Assembly (NCBI GenBank): GCA_020721905.1
Contig: DYLU01000035.1
Coordinates: 1-33,832, forward strand
From: Leptospira biflexa
Lineage (GTDB): Bacteria > Spirochaetota > UBA4802 > UB4802
Reading direction: 5' to 3'
Length of the DNA stretch: 33,832 nucleotides
Shown here in pieces: positions 15,035-24,204 of the stretch. Numbering within the stretch: position 1 is the stretch's first letter; each line of letters opens with the position of its first letter. The notes under the pieces are model-generated. The model worked only from the letters and a program-made list of their open reading frames with translations, searched no databases and was not told the origin of the DNA. The translations under genes were made by a program, and so were the position numbers.

Positions 15035-17548
15035 ATGAAACGCTTGCTGACAGGCTGGACAATAAAATTACAGACATACATAAACATAGTATGTATATTG
15101 GCAATATTAATAATCACAGGCTGTTCATCAGAAGATACTCACTCTTTATATTTAACTACCGCCGAAACAAATTATATACAATCGTTAAAAAAACCTGTAA
15201 TCGCAGCACCATGTCCGGATTATCCACCCATTGATTTTACCGACCAGGATGGCAATTATATTGGGTTGAGCCAGGATTATTTGCATGAGATCAGTAAAAA
15301 ACTTGGGGTAACGTTTGCAGTGGCAACATTACAATCATGGGCAGATGTGTTGCAGGCAGCTAAAGACAGAAAAGTGGATATTGTTCTTTCAATCCAGGAT
15401 GTGCCTGAGCGCCATTCGTATTTACAGTTTACAAAGCCGTATATTCGCATTCCCAACGTTATTGTTGTGCAAAAATCCAATACAAACGTTCATAGCCTTG
15501 ATGATTTAGCCGGTATGAAAATTGCTGTCGTGAAAGGTTATGCGGTCATTGACTTTATTAAAAAGAAATATCCATCATTTACTATCTTTACAGTGAAAAA
15601 TGAAACCGAGGGTTTGATGAAGGTGTCTTTTGGTGAGTACGATGCAATGATTATCTCGTTATCAACTGTATCGTATATGGTAGATACTCATGGTATTACC
15701 AATTTACGTGTTGCAGGCAATGTGGGATATGACTGGAATTTATGTATAGGTGTTCGAAATGACGATCCTGCTCTTTTTTCAATTATTTCTAAGGCTTTGA
15801 ATTCTATATCTGACAGTAAAAGGCGAGCCATTTACCAGAGATGGATTTCACTGGCACCACGTCCATTTTACCAGGAAAAAGAATTCTGGTATATACTGAC
15901 TGTATTGCTATTGGGAGGTTTGCTTGTAATAATTGGTATCATTGCCTGGAATGCTTCATTGCACAGGCAGGTTAAAATCAAAACACAACAGCTTGAAAAT
16001 GAGCTGTACTGGCATAAAAAAACACAGAAGCAATTGGTTCTGGAAAAGGAACGGTTGCTTAGTACTATCCAATCAATTGGTGATGCATTTATAAGTACTG
16101 ATGACAGCGGGCAAATCATTCTATCCAATAAGCAGGCTGATTTATTATTTAATAATACAATATCATTGGTAAAGGATGTTAAATCTTTAATTAGTTTTAC
16201 AGAGTCAAACACGGAAAAACCGGTTAATCCCATTGATGAATGTATTCAGTTGAAAAAACCGGTAGTATATCATCATCTTCATTGCCACTGTAATAATAGA
16301 ACAATAGATGTGTCTGTTACTTCATCACCCATTGAGATAGAAAATGCCATTATTGGTGCTGTCACAATAATCAGAGACATTACCGACATGCTGGCAATGC
16401 AGAATGAGCTTATAAAACTGCAGCAGTTTGAATCATTAGGGATACTGGCTGCTGGTATAGCTCATGATTTCAATAATATATTAACAGCTATCATGGGCAA
16501 CGCTGAAATAGCATCATTAATGCTGGTGAAAAATACCCAAGGGAATGATTTTTTAGAAATAATTGATGGTATAAAAAAATCTGTGAAATCAGCCCAGTCT
16601 TTAACAGGGCATCTGTTAACCTATGCAAAAGGTGGCAAGCCAATTAAAAAAGAGGGCAATATTATTAAGGTTGTTCATGATACTGTGGATTTTATGACTC
16701 ATGGCAGCAGTGTTAAGGTTGAATTTATGGCCCATGACAACATAGAAAATTTTGATTTTGATGAACATCAGATTTCACATGTATTTAGAAATATAGTGTT
16801 AAATGCAATTCAGGCAATGAATAATGGTGGCGTATTAACAGTTACAGTAAAAAATGTAGATCTAAAAAATGTAGATCTAAAAAATAATGTATTGCAACTT
16901 CCTGATGGTAACTATGTCATGATTCAGTTTTCTGATACAGGCAAAGGGATACCACGGGAACACATATCAAAAATATTTGATCCCTATTTTACTACAAAAG
17001 AAAAAGGAACTGGGTTGGGACTCACCACATCGTTATCCATAATCAGGCAGCATGGTGGTACAATCACAGTATCGTCTTCGGATAAAGGAACTGTTTTTAC
17101 GGTTTATCTGCCAAAAGTAAAAGGTAATGTTTCTGTTAATGAAATACCTGCAGTAAATGTTGATTCTATACGTGCTCATGTTTTAATACTGGATGACAGG
17201 CAGGATATACTTGACGTTACGGCAGGGATGCTGGGTATGTTGGGCTGTACATATGACACTGCAACTCGTAGTGATGATGCAATTGAAAAAATAATTGCAT
17301 CAAAAGAAAAGGGTAAACAATTTGATTGTGTGCTGGTTGATATTACCATTCCCGGAAGTATGAGCGGGGTGGATGCCTTTGCCCAAATGAAGAAGATACA
17401 GGGGAATTTAAAAGGGATTGTCATGAGCGGATATGCTGATAACAGTGCTATTGCAGATTATGCACAATATGGATTTTCATGGTATCTTATTAAACCTTTT
17501 ACCTTTGATGATTTAAAACAGGCATTGATAAAAGTAACGGTTACATAA
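15035..17548 (+). CDS. Hybrid sensor histidine kinase with periplasmic solute-binding domain
   Basis: 837 residues. The N-terminal hydrophobic signal ends in a lipobox-like ITGC (Cys30). Residues about 50-275 form a family-3 solute-binding domain (YPPIDFTDQDGNYIGLSQDY, KVDIVLSIQDVPERHSYLQF). One membrane segment spans about 284-306. A PAS-like region (about 340-450) is followed by HisKA with phosphoacceptor His477 (GIAHDFNNILTAIMGN), HATPase_c (N box IVLNAIQAMN, SDTGKGIP, GTGLGLTTS) and a C-terminal receiver (LDDRQDI, phosphoacceptor Asp769 in LVDITIP, Lys in LIKPF). It probably senses an amino acid or similar small ligand in the periplasm. If Cys30 is lipidated, the sensor domain would be tethered at both ends. 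No output regulator lies next to it. Confidence 0.9.
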   Translation: MKRLLTGWTIKLQTYINIVCILAILIITGCSSEDTHSLYLTTAETNYIQSLKKPVIAAPCPDYPPIDFTDQDGNYIGLSQDYLHEISKKLGVTFAVATLQSWADVLQAAKDRKVDIVLSIQDVPERHSYLQFTKPYIRIPNVIVVQKSNTNVHSLDDLAGMKIAVVKGYAVIDFIKKKYPSFTIFTVKNETEGLMKVSFGEYDAMIISLSTVSYMVDTHGITNLRVAGNVGYDWNLCIGVRNDDPALFSIISKALNSISDSKRRAIYQRWISLAPRPFYQEKEFWYILTVLLLGGLLVIIGIIAWNASLHRQVKIKTQQLENELYWHKKTQKQLVLEKERLLSTIQSIGDAFISTDDSGQIILSNKQADLLFNNTISLVKDVKSLISFTESNTEKPVNPIDECIQLKKPVVYHHLHCHCNNRTIDVSVTSSPIEIENAIIGAVTIIRDITDMLAMQNELIKLQQFESLGILAAGIAHDFNNILTAIMGNAEIASLMLVKNTQGNDFLEIIDGIKKSVKSAQSLTGHLLTYAKGGKPIKKEGNIIKVVHDTVDFMTHGSSVKVEFMAHDNIENFDFDEHQISHVFRNIVLNAIQAMNNGGVLTVTVKNVDLKNVDLKNNVLQLPDGNYVMIQFSDTGKGIPREHISKIFDPYFTTKEKGTGLGLTTSLSIIRQHGGTITVSSSDKGTVFTVYLPKVKGNVSVNEIPAVNVDSIRAHVLILDDRQDILDVTAGMLGMLGCTYDTATRSDDAIEKIIASKEKGKQFDCVLVDITIPGSMSGVDAFAQMKKIQGNLKGIVMSGYADNSAIADYAQYGFSWYLIKPFTFDDLKQALIKVTVT
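16848..16885 (+). repeat. 15-bp tandem duplication inside the kinase gene
   Basis: TAAAAAATGTAGATC repeats twice (16848-16862, 16863-16877) with a partial third copy. It duplicates the residues KNVDL in the loop between two strands of the ATPase domain and keeps the frame. Confidence 0.85.
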
Positions 17549-17659
17549 TATATGGTTAGTGGAATTGAATATGGTGTACTGTGTTCAATGTTTTGTGTGT
17601 CCGATGTGTTGAATAAATGAAGGAACTGTCGGATCTATCGAAAAAATAAAAAAATGATT

Positions 17660-17688
17660 TTGACATATTGGCTATTGTGTTGTAGTAT
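17660..17688 (+). promoter_or_regulatory. Promoter of the aminotransferase/kinase-like operon
   Basis: A perfect TTGACA (17660-17665), a 17-base spacer and TAGTAT (17683-17688). The predicted start of transcription falls near 17695, at the GGAGG ribosome site, so the leader would be about 10 bases. Confidence 0.65.
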
Positions 17689-17704
17689 AAAAATGGAGGT
17701 GCCA

Positions 17705-18925
17705 ATGAACAAAGAAAAAATAATGGAACTGTATGCTCGTCATGTATCACCAGGCAAAGTGGAGATGTATAAAAAATATGACATTGTACTTGTGCCGCAC
17801 AAACGTCGTGGCGTGTTTTTATATGATATTACCGGCAAGCGGTATATAAATTGCCATTGTAATGGTGGTGTGTTTAATCTGGGGCATAGGAATAAAAAGA
17901 TAATGGATGCCGTTAAAAAAGCAATGCAACGTTATGACATTGGCAACCAACATCTTATAAGCCAGCCCAAGGCAATGCTGGCTCAAAAACTGGCAGATAC
18001 AATGCCGCCTGGTTTAAATCAGGTTGTGTATGGTGTTTCCGGCGGTGAGGCAATAGATACTGCTATCAAGGTAGCACGGGCTGTTAGTGGTCGTCCAAAT
18101 ATTATTTCAGCCATTGGCGGTTATCATGGGCATACGGGCCTGGCACTTGCTGCAGGGGATGAAAAATTTAAAAAGCCATTTGAACCGCTTTCACCCGGAT
18201 TTATTCAGGTGCCATTTAATGATGTTGATGCTATAAAAACTGCAATTAATGAGCACACCGCTGCCGTAATCCTTGAAACAATTCCAGCCACTTTAGGGAT
18301 CGTAGTGCCCCATAAAGATTATTTTAAACAGGTGTCAGGTCTCTGTCAAAGTCAGGGTGCACTGCTTATAATGGATGAGGTGCAGACCGGCTTTGGCCGC
18401 ACGGGGAAGTTGTGGGGTTTTGAGCATTTTGATGTGGTGCCGGACATTGTTGTTCTGGGTAAAGGCATGAGTGGTGGCATTTATCCCATTACAGCAACAG
18501 TGTATAAAGAAGACTATGCGTTCTTTTTCAAAGAAAATCCTTTTATACATATCTCTACCTTTGGAGGCAGTGAAATTGGCTGCTTTGCAGCAATGGCGGT
18601 TATGGATATGTGCAATAGTAAATTGCTAAACCACGTGAATGAAATGGCAGATTATTTTACACAAAAACTACGTATGCTTTCATCACAGTATACAAAAGCT
18701 TCATTTACGGTACGGGGGCTTGGCCTCATGATGGGGCTTGTGTTTAACGATGAGATGACAGCGCTTTTCATGGTCAAGCTTCTATTTGATAACGGAGTGT
18801 ATGTTGTGTATTCAGGCAATGATCCTAAGGTAATTCAGTTTTTACCGCCACTTATTATTACAAAACGGGAAGCAGATTTAGTTATTGCTGCAGCAGAGAA
18901 GTCGTTACAAGCCTTATCACAGTGA
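17705..18925 (+). CDS. Class III pyridoxal-phosphate aminotransferase
   Basis: 406 residues from ATG 17705, preceded by GGAGG (17695-17699); an open extension to 17654 overlaps the promoter and is not used. Fold-type I class III landmarks are VSGGEAIDTAIKVAR, the YHGHTG motif (Tyr140), LIMDEVQTGFGRTG (Asp224, which binds the PLP ring nitrogen) and the Schiff-base lysine Lys253 in LGKGMSGGIYP. The class includes ornithine, GABA and diamine aminotransferases; substrate cannot be assigned from what is visible. The stop overlaps the ribosome site of the next gene, so the two form an operon. Confidence 0.92.
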   Translation: MNKEKIMELYARHVSPGKVEMYKKYDIVLVPHKRRGVFLYDITGKRYINCHCNGGVFNLGHRNKKIMDAVKKAMQRYDIGNQHLISQPKAMLAQKLADTMPPGLNQVVYGVSGGEAIDTAIKVARAVSGRPNIISAIGGYHGHTGLALAAGDEKFKKPFEPLSPGFIQVPFNDVDAIKTAINEHTAAVILETIPATLGIVVPHKDYFKQVSGLCQSQGALLIMDEVQTGFGRTGKLWGFEHFDVVPDIVVLGKGMSGGIYPITATVYKEDYAFFFKENPFIHISTFGGSEIGCFAAMAVMDMCNSKLLNHVNEMADYFTQKLRMLSSQYTKASFTVRGLGLMMGLVFNDEMTALFMVKLLFDNGVYVVYSGNDPKVIQFLPPLIITKREADLVIAAAEKSLQALSQ

Positions 18926-18935
18926 GGAGGCTTTT

Positions 18936-20465
18936 ATGGAAGATGATCATAAGGATATTCTAGAGCATTTAGCACTGTTAAACGCAGTGTATGAACTGAA
19001 ACGAAAGCGGATACGGTTTATGCAGTTAGCATCTGTTGATACTGAGCTTGGGAACCTGACTGAACATTTTTATAAGATCTGGGATAAAACATCTAAAGGA
19101 TTTGTATTAAAAGATACCGTTCAGCATGCAAAAAGTATTGATATTATTAAAGGACTTTTTGGACAACATGATGAAATTATAACAATGATGCGGGGTAATA
19201 AAGCTATACTTACCGTTGATAAGATACGCTTTTATCAGTATCTGGTGCGGCATATTGCAAACACAAGGGCGCTTCATAATCTGTATAACCTTTTTTATGG
19301 CGAGGAAAACCTTTCAATTGAGAAACTTGTTAAGGAACAATTGCCGTATTTAGAGCGATACCTTCCAACATTCAAAAAATTTGATAAGATAAAAAATTTG
19401 CAGGAATTAGTCCTGACACAATTTGATGTGCAGAATATATGGTCTATTATTGAAATATATGACCGTATTCGTGATAATCTTATACAGGATGTAACATTAT
19501 ACCGGCTATTTACAAAAGATTTTACACGGTTGTATCGCGAAGATCTTAAATTAAAAATTTTAGGGTATGGCGAAATATCCACTGTGATGCAGACCATGCA
19601 TGGATCAACACTGAGTCAATCATTTATCAAAACAAAAATTGCAGAGTCTGATTGGGTGTGGAAACGGATGCCTCCTATTGACACACTTAATGATGTGGAA
19701 GCGCTCAAAAAGGTTTATCATGAATACAGGGAAATACTTACAAAAAAAATAGGCATACAGGTTCCGGAACAGCAGTTCCGTTATTTTAAAACCAATGGGT
19801 GGTATACGGTATATGCTGGTCAAAAAAAAGTAAATCCTCAGATGGTTGGAAATTTTCTGGTAAAACGTTTAGATGAACGAAATGCAGTGACCCTGTTCAA
19901 TAAGATACTGGCCGAGCTGAAAAAATGGTACAGTTTTAATATGAGCGATAGTTCTCTGAAAGTGGGTATTGACGGGCAGATATCAAACTGGGTACTGCTT
20001 TCGGCTGATGGTGCACTGAATTATGTTGGTGAAAATGATACCCTGTTATATATTGATACCAGTACACCGCTGTATCGTATTGACGGTATTGAACAGCTTA
20101 ATGCAGAGCTGTTTTTGAAGAATACACCATGGTTTTTACGGGCAATTATACGGGCTTTGTTTTTACAGGAGGTTTTAGATAGGTATTATGATTTACGTTC
20201 AATAGTTATTGATTGTATAGCAAACCTGTATAAAGAAAAGCGTAATGACCTGATACCTGCGTTTATAAAAGCTGCAAATTATTTCTTTGCTTCAATTGAT
20301 GAATCAATTTTGCCACTGACTCCTGACGAAATTGCAAAATATTATAAAAGTGATGCTTTTATATGGCGCCTGTTCCAGTTTGCACGCCGTATTGATAAAT
20401 TTGTGACCGAGGTTATCTTTAGAAAGAAATATATATACCGCCTGCCGGAGAAAATTGAACGGTAA
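18936..20465 (+). CDS. Uncharacterised protein with protein-kinase/APH-like fold signature
   Basis: 509 residues; GAGGAGG precedes the ATG and overlaps the aminotransferase stop. The first 200 residues are helical. After that, kinase-like landmarks occur in the right order: a glycine-loop-like LGYGEISTV (209-217), a Lys in VWKRMPP (Lys243), a long helix with Glu residues (252-268), a hinge-like WYTVYAG, a catalytic-loop-like GIDGQISNW (Asp346, Asn351), and a metal-binding-like LYIDTSTP (Asp374). I think it belongs to an uncharacterised DUF family found next to class III aminotransferases (possibly DUF6206), from memory only. Its likely role is phosphorylating a small molecule or protein tied to the aminotransferase substrate. 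It ends 1 base from the convergent gene's stop. Confidence 0.7.
   Translation: MEDDHKDILEHLALLNAVYELKRKRIRFMQLASVDTELGNLTEHFYKIWDKTSKGFVLKDTVQHAKSIDIIKGLFGQHDEIITMMRGNKAILTVDKIRFYQYLVRHIANTRALHNLYNLFYGEENLSIEKLVKEQLPYLERYLPTFKKFDKIKNLQELVLTQFDVQNIWSIIEIYDRIRDNLIQDVTLYRLFTKDFTRLYREDLKLKILGYGEISTVMQTMHGSTLSQSFIKTKIAESDWVWKRMPPIDTLNDVEALKKVYHEYREILTKKIGIQVPEQQFRYFKTNGWYTVYAGQKKVNPQMVGNFLVKRLDERNAVTLFNKILAELKKWYSFNMSDSSLKVGIDGQISNWVLLSADGALNYVGENDTLLYIDTSTPLYRIDGIEQLNAELFLKNTPWFLRAIIRALFLQEVLDRYYDLRSIVIDCIANLYKEKRNDLIPAFIKAANYFFASIDESILPLTPDEIAKYYKSDAFIWRLFQFARRIDKFVTEVIFRKKYIYRLPEKIER
19945..19953 (+). repeat. Dispersed 9-mer GCGATAGTT
   Basis: Copy in the kinase-like gene, just before its catalytic-loop codons. 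Confidence 0.9.
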
Positions 20466-20466
20466 T

Positions 20467-20967
20467 CTATGTAAGTATACTTTTCCAGCCAAGCGCCAGT
20501 ACTTTATGTGCATTTTCTATATGTTTTTTTCGCGACAAAGATGGATACGCATGTGCCATCAATGCAATGAGAATTACCAGTTCCATTAAACGCACATTGT
20601 AATCATTTTTATCCACTTCAATTGTAACGAATGTGTTGTACCGTAGTTTAAGTGGAATTATAAATGAAATTCCCAAATCCCAGTCCAATACCGTTGACGA
20701 TACGGCATTATGAACAATTCTATTATTAATGCGAACAGTTCCACGGGAAAAAATAAGATTTGAACTGGTAAGCCCTAATTTTTTTACACCTCTGTAAATG
20801 AAATTGATAAGCGCATGAGGCATATTGCTTGTAAAGTAACAGTTGCCCTTAACTTTCTTTAATGGTTTAACTGTTTCCTGCACTTTTCCCCTTATACGGC
20901 GTGGTACAACAATGTATCGTTGGGTCTTTTCAATAGTATTTATATTAATGATATTGTTTTTATTCAT
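20467..20967 (-). CDS. Hypothetical protein
   Basis: 166 residues from ATG 20967; a TTG at 20976 is the alternative start. The N-terminus is polar and basic (RRIRGKVQETVKPLKKVKG). The middle has a possible small beta-rich domain (SNLIFSRGTVRINNRIV, DWDLGISFIIPL) and a hydrophobic helix (LMELVILIALMAHAYPSL) near the end. No family was recognised. It is probably the last gene of an aldehyde-dehydrogenase-led - strand unit, but intergenic gaps of 57 and 93 bases leave this open. Confidence 0.6.
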   Translation of the reverse strand: MNKNNIININTIEKTQRYIVVPRRIRGKVQETVKPLKKVKGNCYFTSNMPHALINFIYRGVKKLGLTSSNLIFSRGTVRINNRIVHNAVSSTVLDWDLGISFIIPLKLRYNTFVTIEVDKNDYNVRLMELVILIALMAHAYPSLSRKKHIENAHKVLALGWKSILT

Positions 20968-20985
20968 TTTAGTCAAGGATTATCA

Positions 20986-21003
20986 CCCGCCGTCAATGGC
21001 GGG
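20986..21003. other. Hairpin between two hypothetical genes
   Basis: CCCGCC, loop GTCAAT, GGCGGG gives a 6-bp G/C stem. There is no T-run on either strand. On the - strand it sits close to the start of the 166-residue gene, so it could pair with its GGGTGA ribosome-site region. Confidence 0.45.
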
Positions 21004-21024
21004 AAGTATTCTCTGAATATTGTG

Positions 21025-21561
21025 TTAACTCACCGTGTAATTATTTACAATATGATTATACATTGTTTCAAGTGCCGTATCATGTGGACTATCGATTGCC
21101 GTATCAATTATCACGTCTTTTCTATTTTTTTCAAACCAGTGGTATAACATGCGCATGCCATCTTTTACCGTAGGTGCACTGTGACAAAGTTTGACAATTT
21201 TTCGCATTTCATCACGACTGAAGAAATTGCGTGCACCGTTTATAACAAAAATAAAATGACGCAGATCATCAGCCTCAACTACCTCAAGCTTGTCTTTGCT
21301 TAATTGCTGCCGCTTACCTGTAATGGTCTTTACATCAAGCTCATTAAATTCCTGCTGTAATTTTTGTACTCCAAGATTATGAAGCAATACTTTAGCTTGC
21401 TCATAAAGAAATGACAGGCTTTCTTCATCAAGCTTTTTTAATAGCAGGTTGATAGCTTTGATGTATTGAGCTGTAGTAGAGGTAGCAGTTGATTGGGATT
21501 TGGGTTGTGTTTTTTTAGCTTGGGATTTGCTCTTACTGTCTTTTTTCTTTTGTGTTGCCAT
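21025..21561 (-). CDS. Hypothetical protein with Lys/Ser/Gln-rich N-terminus
   Basis: 178 residues. The first 30 are low-complexity and basic (QKKKDSKSKSQAKKTQPKSQ), typical of a disordered nucleic-acid-binding tail. The rest is mainly helical (AINLLLKKLDEESLSFLYEQ, RNFFSRDEMRKIVKLC, RMLYHWFEKNRKDVIID). No known domain was recognised. No Shine-Dalgarno site is visible before the ATG. It follows the aldehyde dehydrogenase on the same strand after 93 bases. Confidence 0.65.
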   Translation of the reverse strand: MATQKKKDSKSKSQAKKTQPKSQSTATSTTAQYIKAINLLLKKLDEESLSFLYEQAKVLLHNLGVQKLQQEFNELDVKTITGKRQQLSKDKLEVVEADDLRHFIFVINGARNFFSRDEMRKIVKLCHSAPTVKDGMRMLYHWFEKNRKDVIIDTAIDSPHDTALETMYNHIVNNYTVS

Positions 21562-21654
21562 AGGTTTTGTGTTATTTTATGTTATATATAACAGTATATA
21601 TAAATACAACTGTTGCAATAGTGATGGTAAATACAATAAAATGTCAAATAAAAA

Positions 21655-23037
21655 TTACAGCTTAACTCTAAAATAGCGTTTTACAAATGACATTTTTCCT
21701 TTGTTGTAAGACGGGTATCGTAAAAATGTATCAATAAAAAAAGGTTTTTTCAAAATGCCTTTGTAATGGGTAAATGTATCAAAACTTGCTTTTCCATGGT
21801 ATTGTCCAATGCCGCTGAAACCAATACCACCAAATGGTAAATACGGAGAAACATAGTGTGATATAGTATCATTAATACAGCCGCCGCCAAAAGAAATTTC
21901 ATTTACCAGCTTTTCCCGGGTTCTTTTGTTTTTTGTGAAGATATACGCAGCTAATGGTTTGGGAAAAGATTTAACAATCTGTATTGCTTCTTCAATGGTA
22001 GTAAAATCAAGTACAGGAAGTATGGGGCCAAATATTTCCTCCTGCATTGATGGATGGTTAAGTGCAATATTGGTAATAACCGTTGGGGCAATGTAGCGTT
22101 CTTCTTTGTTGGTTTGGCCACCAATGGCAACAATGCAGTTCTCAAGCATTCGTATTAAACGTGTATACTGTTGATTGTCAATTATTCGCGCAAAATCATT
22201 ACTTGCATGTGGATCCTTCCCGTAAAATTCGGTTATATATTTTTGAGATGCCTTAATAAATTCTTCTTTTTTATTTTTATGAATAAGCACATAATCAGGT
22301 GCAATGCAGGTTTGACCAGCGTTAATAAACTTACCCCACATAATACGTCGGGCTGATGCATCAATATCAGCATCTTCATTTACTATTGCAGGGCTTTTAC
22401 CTCCCAGTTCTAAAGTAAAAGGAATTAATTGCTTTGCTGCTGCCTGCATAATGGTTTTCCCTACATCAGTACTTCCCGTAAAAAAGATATAGTCAAATTT
22501 TTGATTCAGAATTTCATCATATACTCCCGGATATTTTTGAACCACAGCAATATATTCTTCAGGGAAAAACTCATTAATCATATCATATAAAACCTTTGAA
22601 CTTTCCTGTGCGGTATAGGCTGGTTTAATAACAGCACAGTTTCCGGCAGCTATGGCACCAATTAAGGGATTCAATACTAAATTGACAGGATAATTCCATG
22701 CGCCAATGATAAGTGCCACACCATATGGTTCAGGGTATATATAGCTTTTTGAAAAAAGGTGTACTGCAGGTGTTTTTACTTTTTTAGGTTTTGCCCATTG
22801 CTTCAGGTGTTTTATAGCATGGTCAATTTCATATATTGTTACAGCTATCTCAGTGGCAATTGTTTCATATTTGGGTTTTTTAAAGTCTTTATCCAGGGCT
22901 TCAATAATACGGTTGCCATAAGTTTTCAGTGCTTTGCGTAACGTAGAAAGTTTTTGTAATCTGAATTGTATATCTTTTGTGGCACCAGTTTCAAAAAATT
23001 TTCTTTGTGATATAAATATTTCATTGACTGTGGACAT
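21655..23037 (-). CDS. Class 3 NAD(P)-dependent aldehyde dehydrogenase
   Basis: 460 residues. The enzyme oxidises aldehydes to acids. Landmarks are PEPYGVALIIGAWNYPVNL, the cofactor loop FTGSTDVGK, the catalytic Glu210 in LELGGKSP, the catalytic Cys244 in NAGQTCIAPDYV, and the EEIFGPILPV motif. Length and the C-terminal KRYFRVKL match the fatty/aromatic aldehyde (class 3) branch, so long-chain or aromatic aldehydes are likely substrates. GGAG precedes the ATG and a good promoter lies just upstream. Confidence 0.93.
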   Translation of the reverse strand: MSTVNEIFISQRKFFETGATKDIQFRLQKLSTLRKALKTYGNRIIEALDKDFKKPKYETIATEIAVTIYEIDHAIKHLKQWAKPKKVKTPAVHLFSKSYIYPEPYGVALIIGAWNYPVNLVLNPLIGAIAAGNCAVIKPAYTAQESSKVLYDMINEFFPEEYIAVVQKYPGVYDEILNQKFDYIFFTGSTDVGKTIMQAAAKQLIPFTLELGGKSPAIVNEDADIDASARRIMWGKFINAGQTCIAPDYVLIHKNKKEEFIKASQKYITEFYGKDPHASNDFARIIDNQQYTRLIRMLENCIVAIGGQTNKEERYIAPTVITNIALNHPSMQEEIFGPILPVLDFTTIEEAIQIVKSFPKPLAAYIFTKNKRTREKLVNEISFGGGCINDTISHYVSPYLPFGGIGFSGIGQYHGKASFDTFTHYKGILKKPFFIDTFLRYPSYNKGKMSFVKRYFRVKL

Positions 23038-23068
23038 GGTTGATTCTCCTTATCATGTAAGGTTTTAA

Positions 23069-23097
23069 AATATACTGAAAATGACAACAATAGTCAA
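23069..23097 (-). promoter_or_regulatory. Promoter of the aldehyde dehydrogenase gene
   Basis: On the - strand, TTGACT (23092-23097), a 17-base spacer and TATATT (23069-23074), about 32 bases upstream of the start codon. Confidence 0.65.
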
Positions 23098-23146
23098 CTG
23101 CCAACATGAAGATTGTTAAAAAATATAAAACCGTTTGTATAAAAGA

Positions 23147-23173
23147 TGATAATATAAAAGTGATAATATAAAA
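23147..23173 (+). repeat. Short tandem repeat
   Basis: TGATAATATAAAAG followed by TGATAATATAAAA, two copies in the AT-rich gap between the aldehyde dehydrogenase and the ZIP transporter genes. No function is suggested. Confidence 0.7.
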
Positions 23174-23240
23174 TATGAAAGTTCATAAACTGAAGGAAAG
23201 CAAATAAAATATTTGCCTGACGGTGTTGTTGTAAAAAAAA

Positions 23241-24065
23241 TTACCCCAGCGCAACATCCATAACCATCATGGTGGCAAACCCAATGATAGCTCCAATAGT
23301 GGAAAAGTCGGTTTCATTGCCGCTTTGTGATTCTGGAATAAGCTCTTCAACCACTACAAAGATCATGGCACCTGCCGCAAATGACAGCGCATAGGGCAGA
23401 AGCGGTGTGATAACTGAAACCAGATATGCACCAATCACACCTGCAATTGGTTCAACAATACCTGAAGCCTGACCGCACTGGAAAGACTTAAAGCGCGATA
23501 AACCTTCACGCAGCAGGGGAATTGAAACGGCTGCGCCTTCAGGAAAGTTTTGCAGACCAATACCAATTGCCAAAGCCACAGCACCTGCTAAAACACCAGC
23601 ATCAGTGGTACTGCTCAGTGCACCAAAAGAAATACCTACCGCAAGTCCCTCGGGAATATTGTGCATGGTGATGGCAAGTACTAAAAGAACACTTCTTTGC
23701 CATGAGGTTTTAACCCCTTCGGCTTTGTCCATTGCAAGACCCATGTGAAGATGGGGTAATATCCTGTCAATTAAAAGTAAAAATACTGCACCACATAAAA
23801 AACCTGATAAGGCGGGAATCCATGGTGTATTGCTGTTAGTGCTTGCCATTTCTATTGCAGGATTGAGTAATGACCAGAAACTTGCAGCAATCATAACACC
23901 GGCTGCAAATCCCAGCATTGAGTTTAGTATTTTTTTGTTTATTGAAGAAAAGAAAAATACCATGGCAGCGCCTAAAGCAGTTAATGCCCAGGTAAAAAGG
24001 GTAGCAATGAGTGCCAGTAAAACAGGATTATATGAAAGTAAAGTGTCTTGCATATTTGTTACCAT
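23241..24065 (-). CDS. ZIP-family divalent metal transporter
   Basis: 274 residues with about eight membrane segments. The metal-site motifs of ZIP helices IV and V are plain: AITMHNIPEGLAVG and GIGLQNFPEGAAVSIPL (Asn replacing the His in the second, as in the GufA/ZupT branch). It probably imports zinc or a related metal into the cytoplasm. The first in-frame ATG is used; a second Met four residues later is equally possible, as neither has a clear ribosome site. Confidence 0.9.
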   Translation of the reverse strand: MVTNMQDTLLSYNPVLLALIATLFTWALTALGAAMVFFFSSINKKILNSMLGFAAGVMIAASFWSLLNPAIEMASTNSNTPWIPALSGFLCGAVFLLLIDRILPHLHMGLAMDKAEGVKTSWQRSVLLVLAITMHNIPEGLAVGISFGALSSTTDAGVLAGAVALAIGIGLQNFPEGAAVSIPLLREGLSRFKSFQCGQASGIVEPIAGVIGAYLVSVITPLLPYALSFAAGAMIFVVVEELIPESQSGNETDFSTIGAIIGFATMMVMDVALG

Positions 24066-24204
24066 GTGATAAATATTTTGATATCAGTTTACTTGTAAAA
24101 AGTCTTACATGATATGTATTAGTAATTGATAAAAATAATATGCATTAAGTCAATAAAAAAGTATAATGGGAGTAAAAAGTAATGTAACAATAATTAAAAT
24201 TATC

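Noticed and set aside
23147-23173. Tandem 14-bp repeat as a CRISPR or iteron
   Set aside because: Only two AT-rich copies with no spacers or further units.
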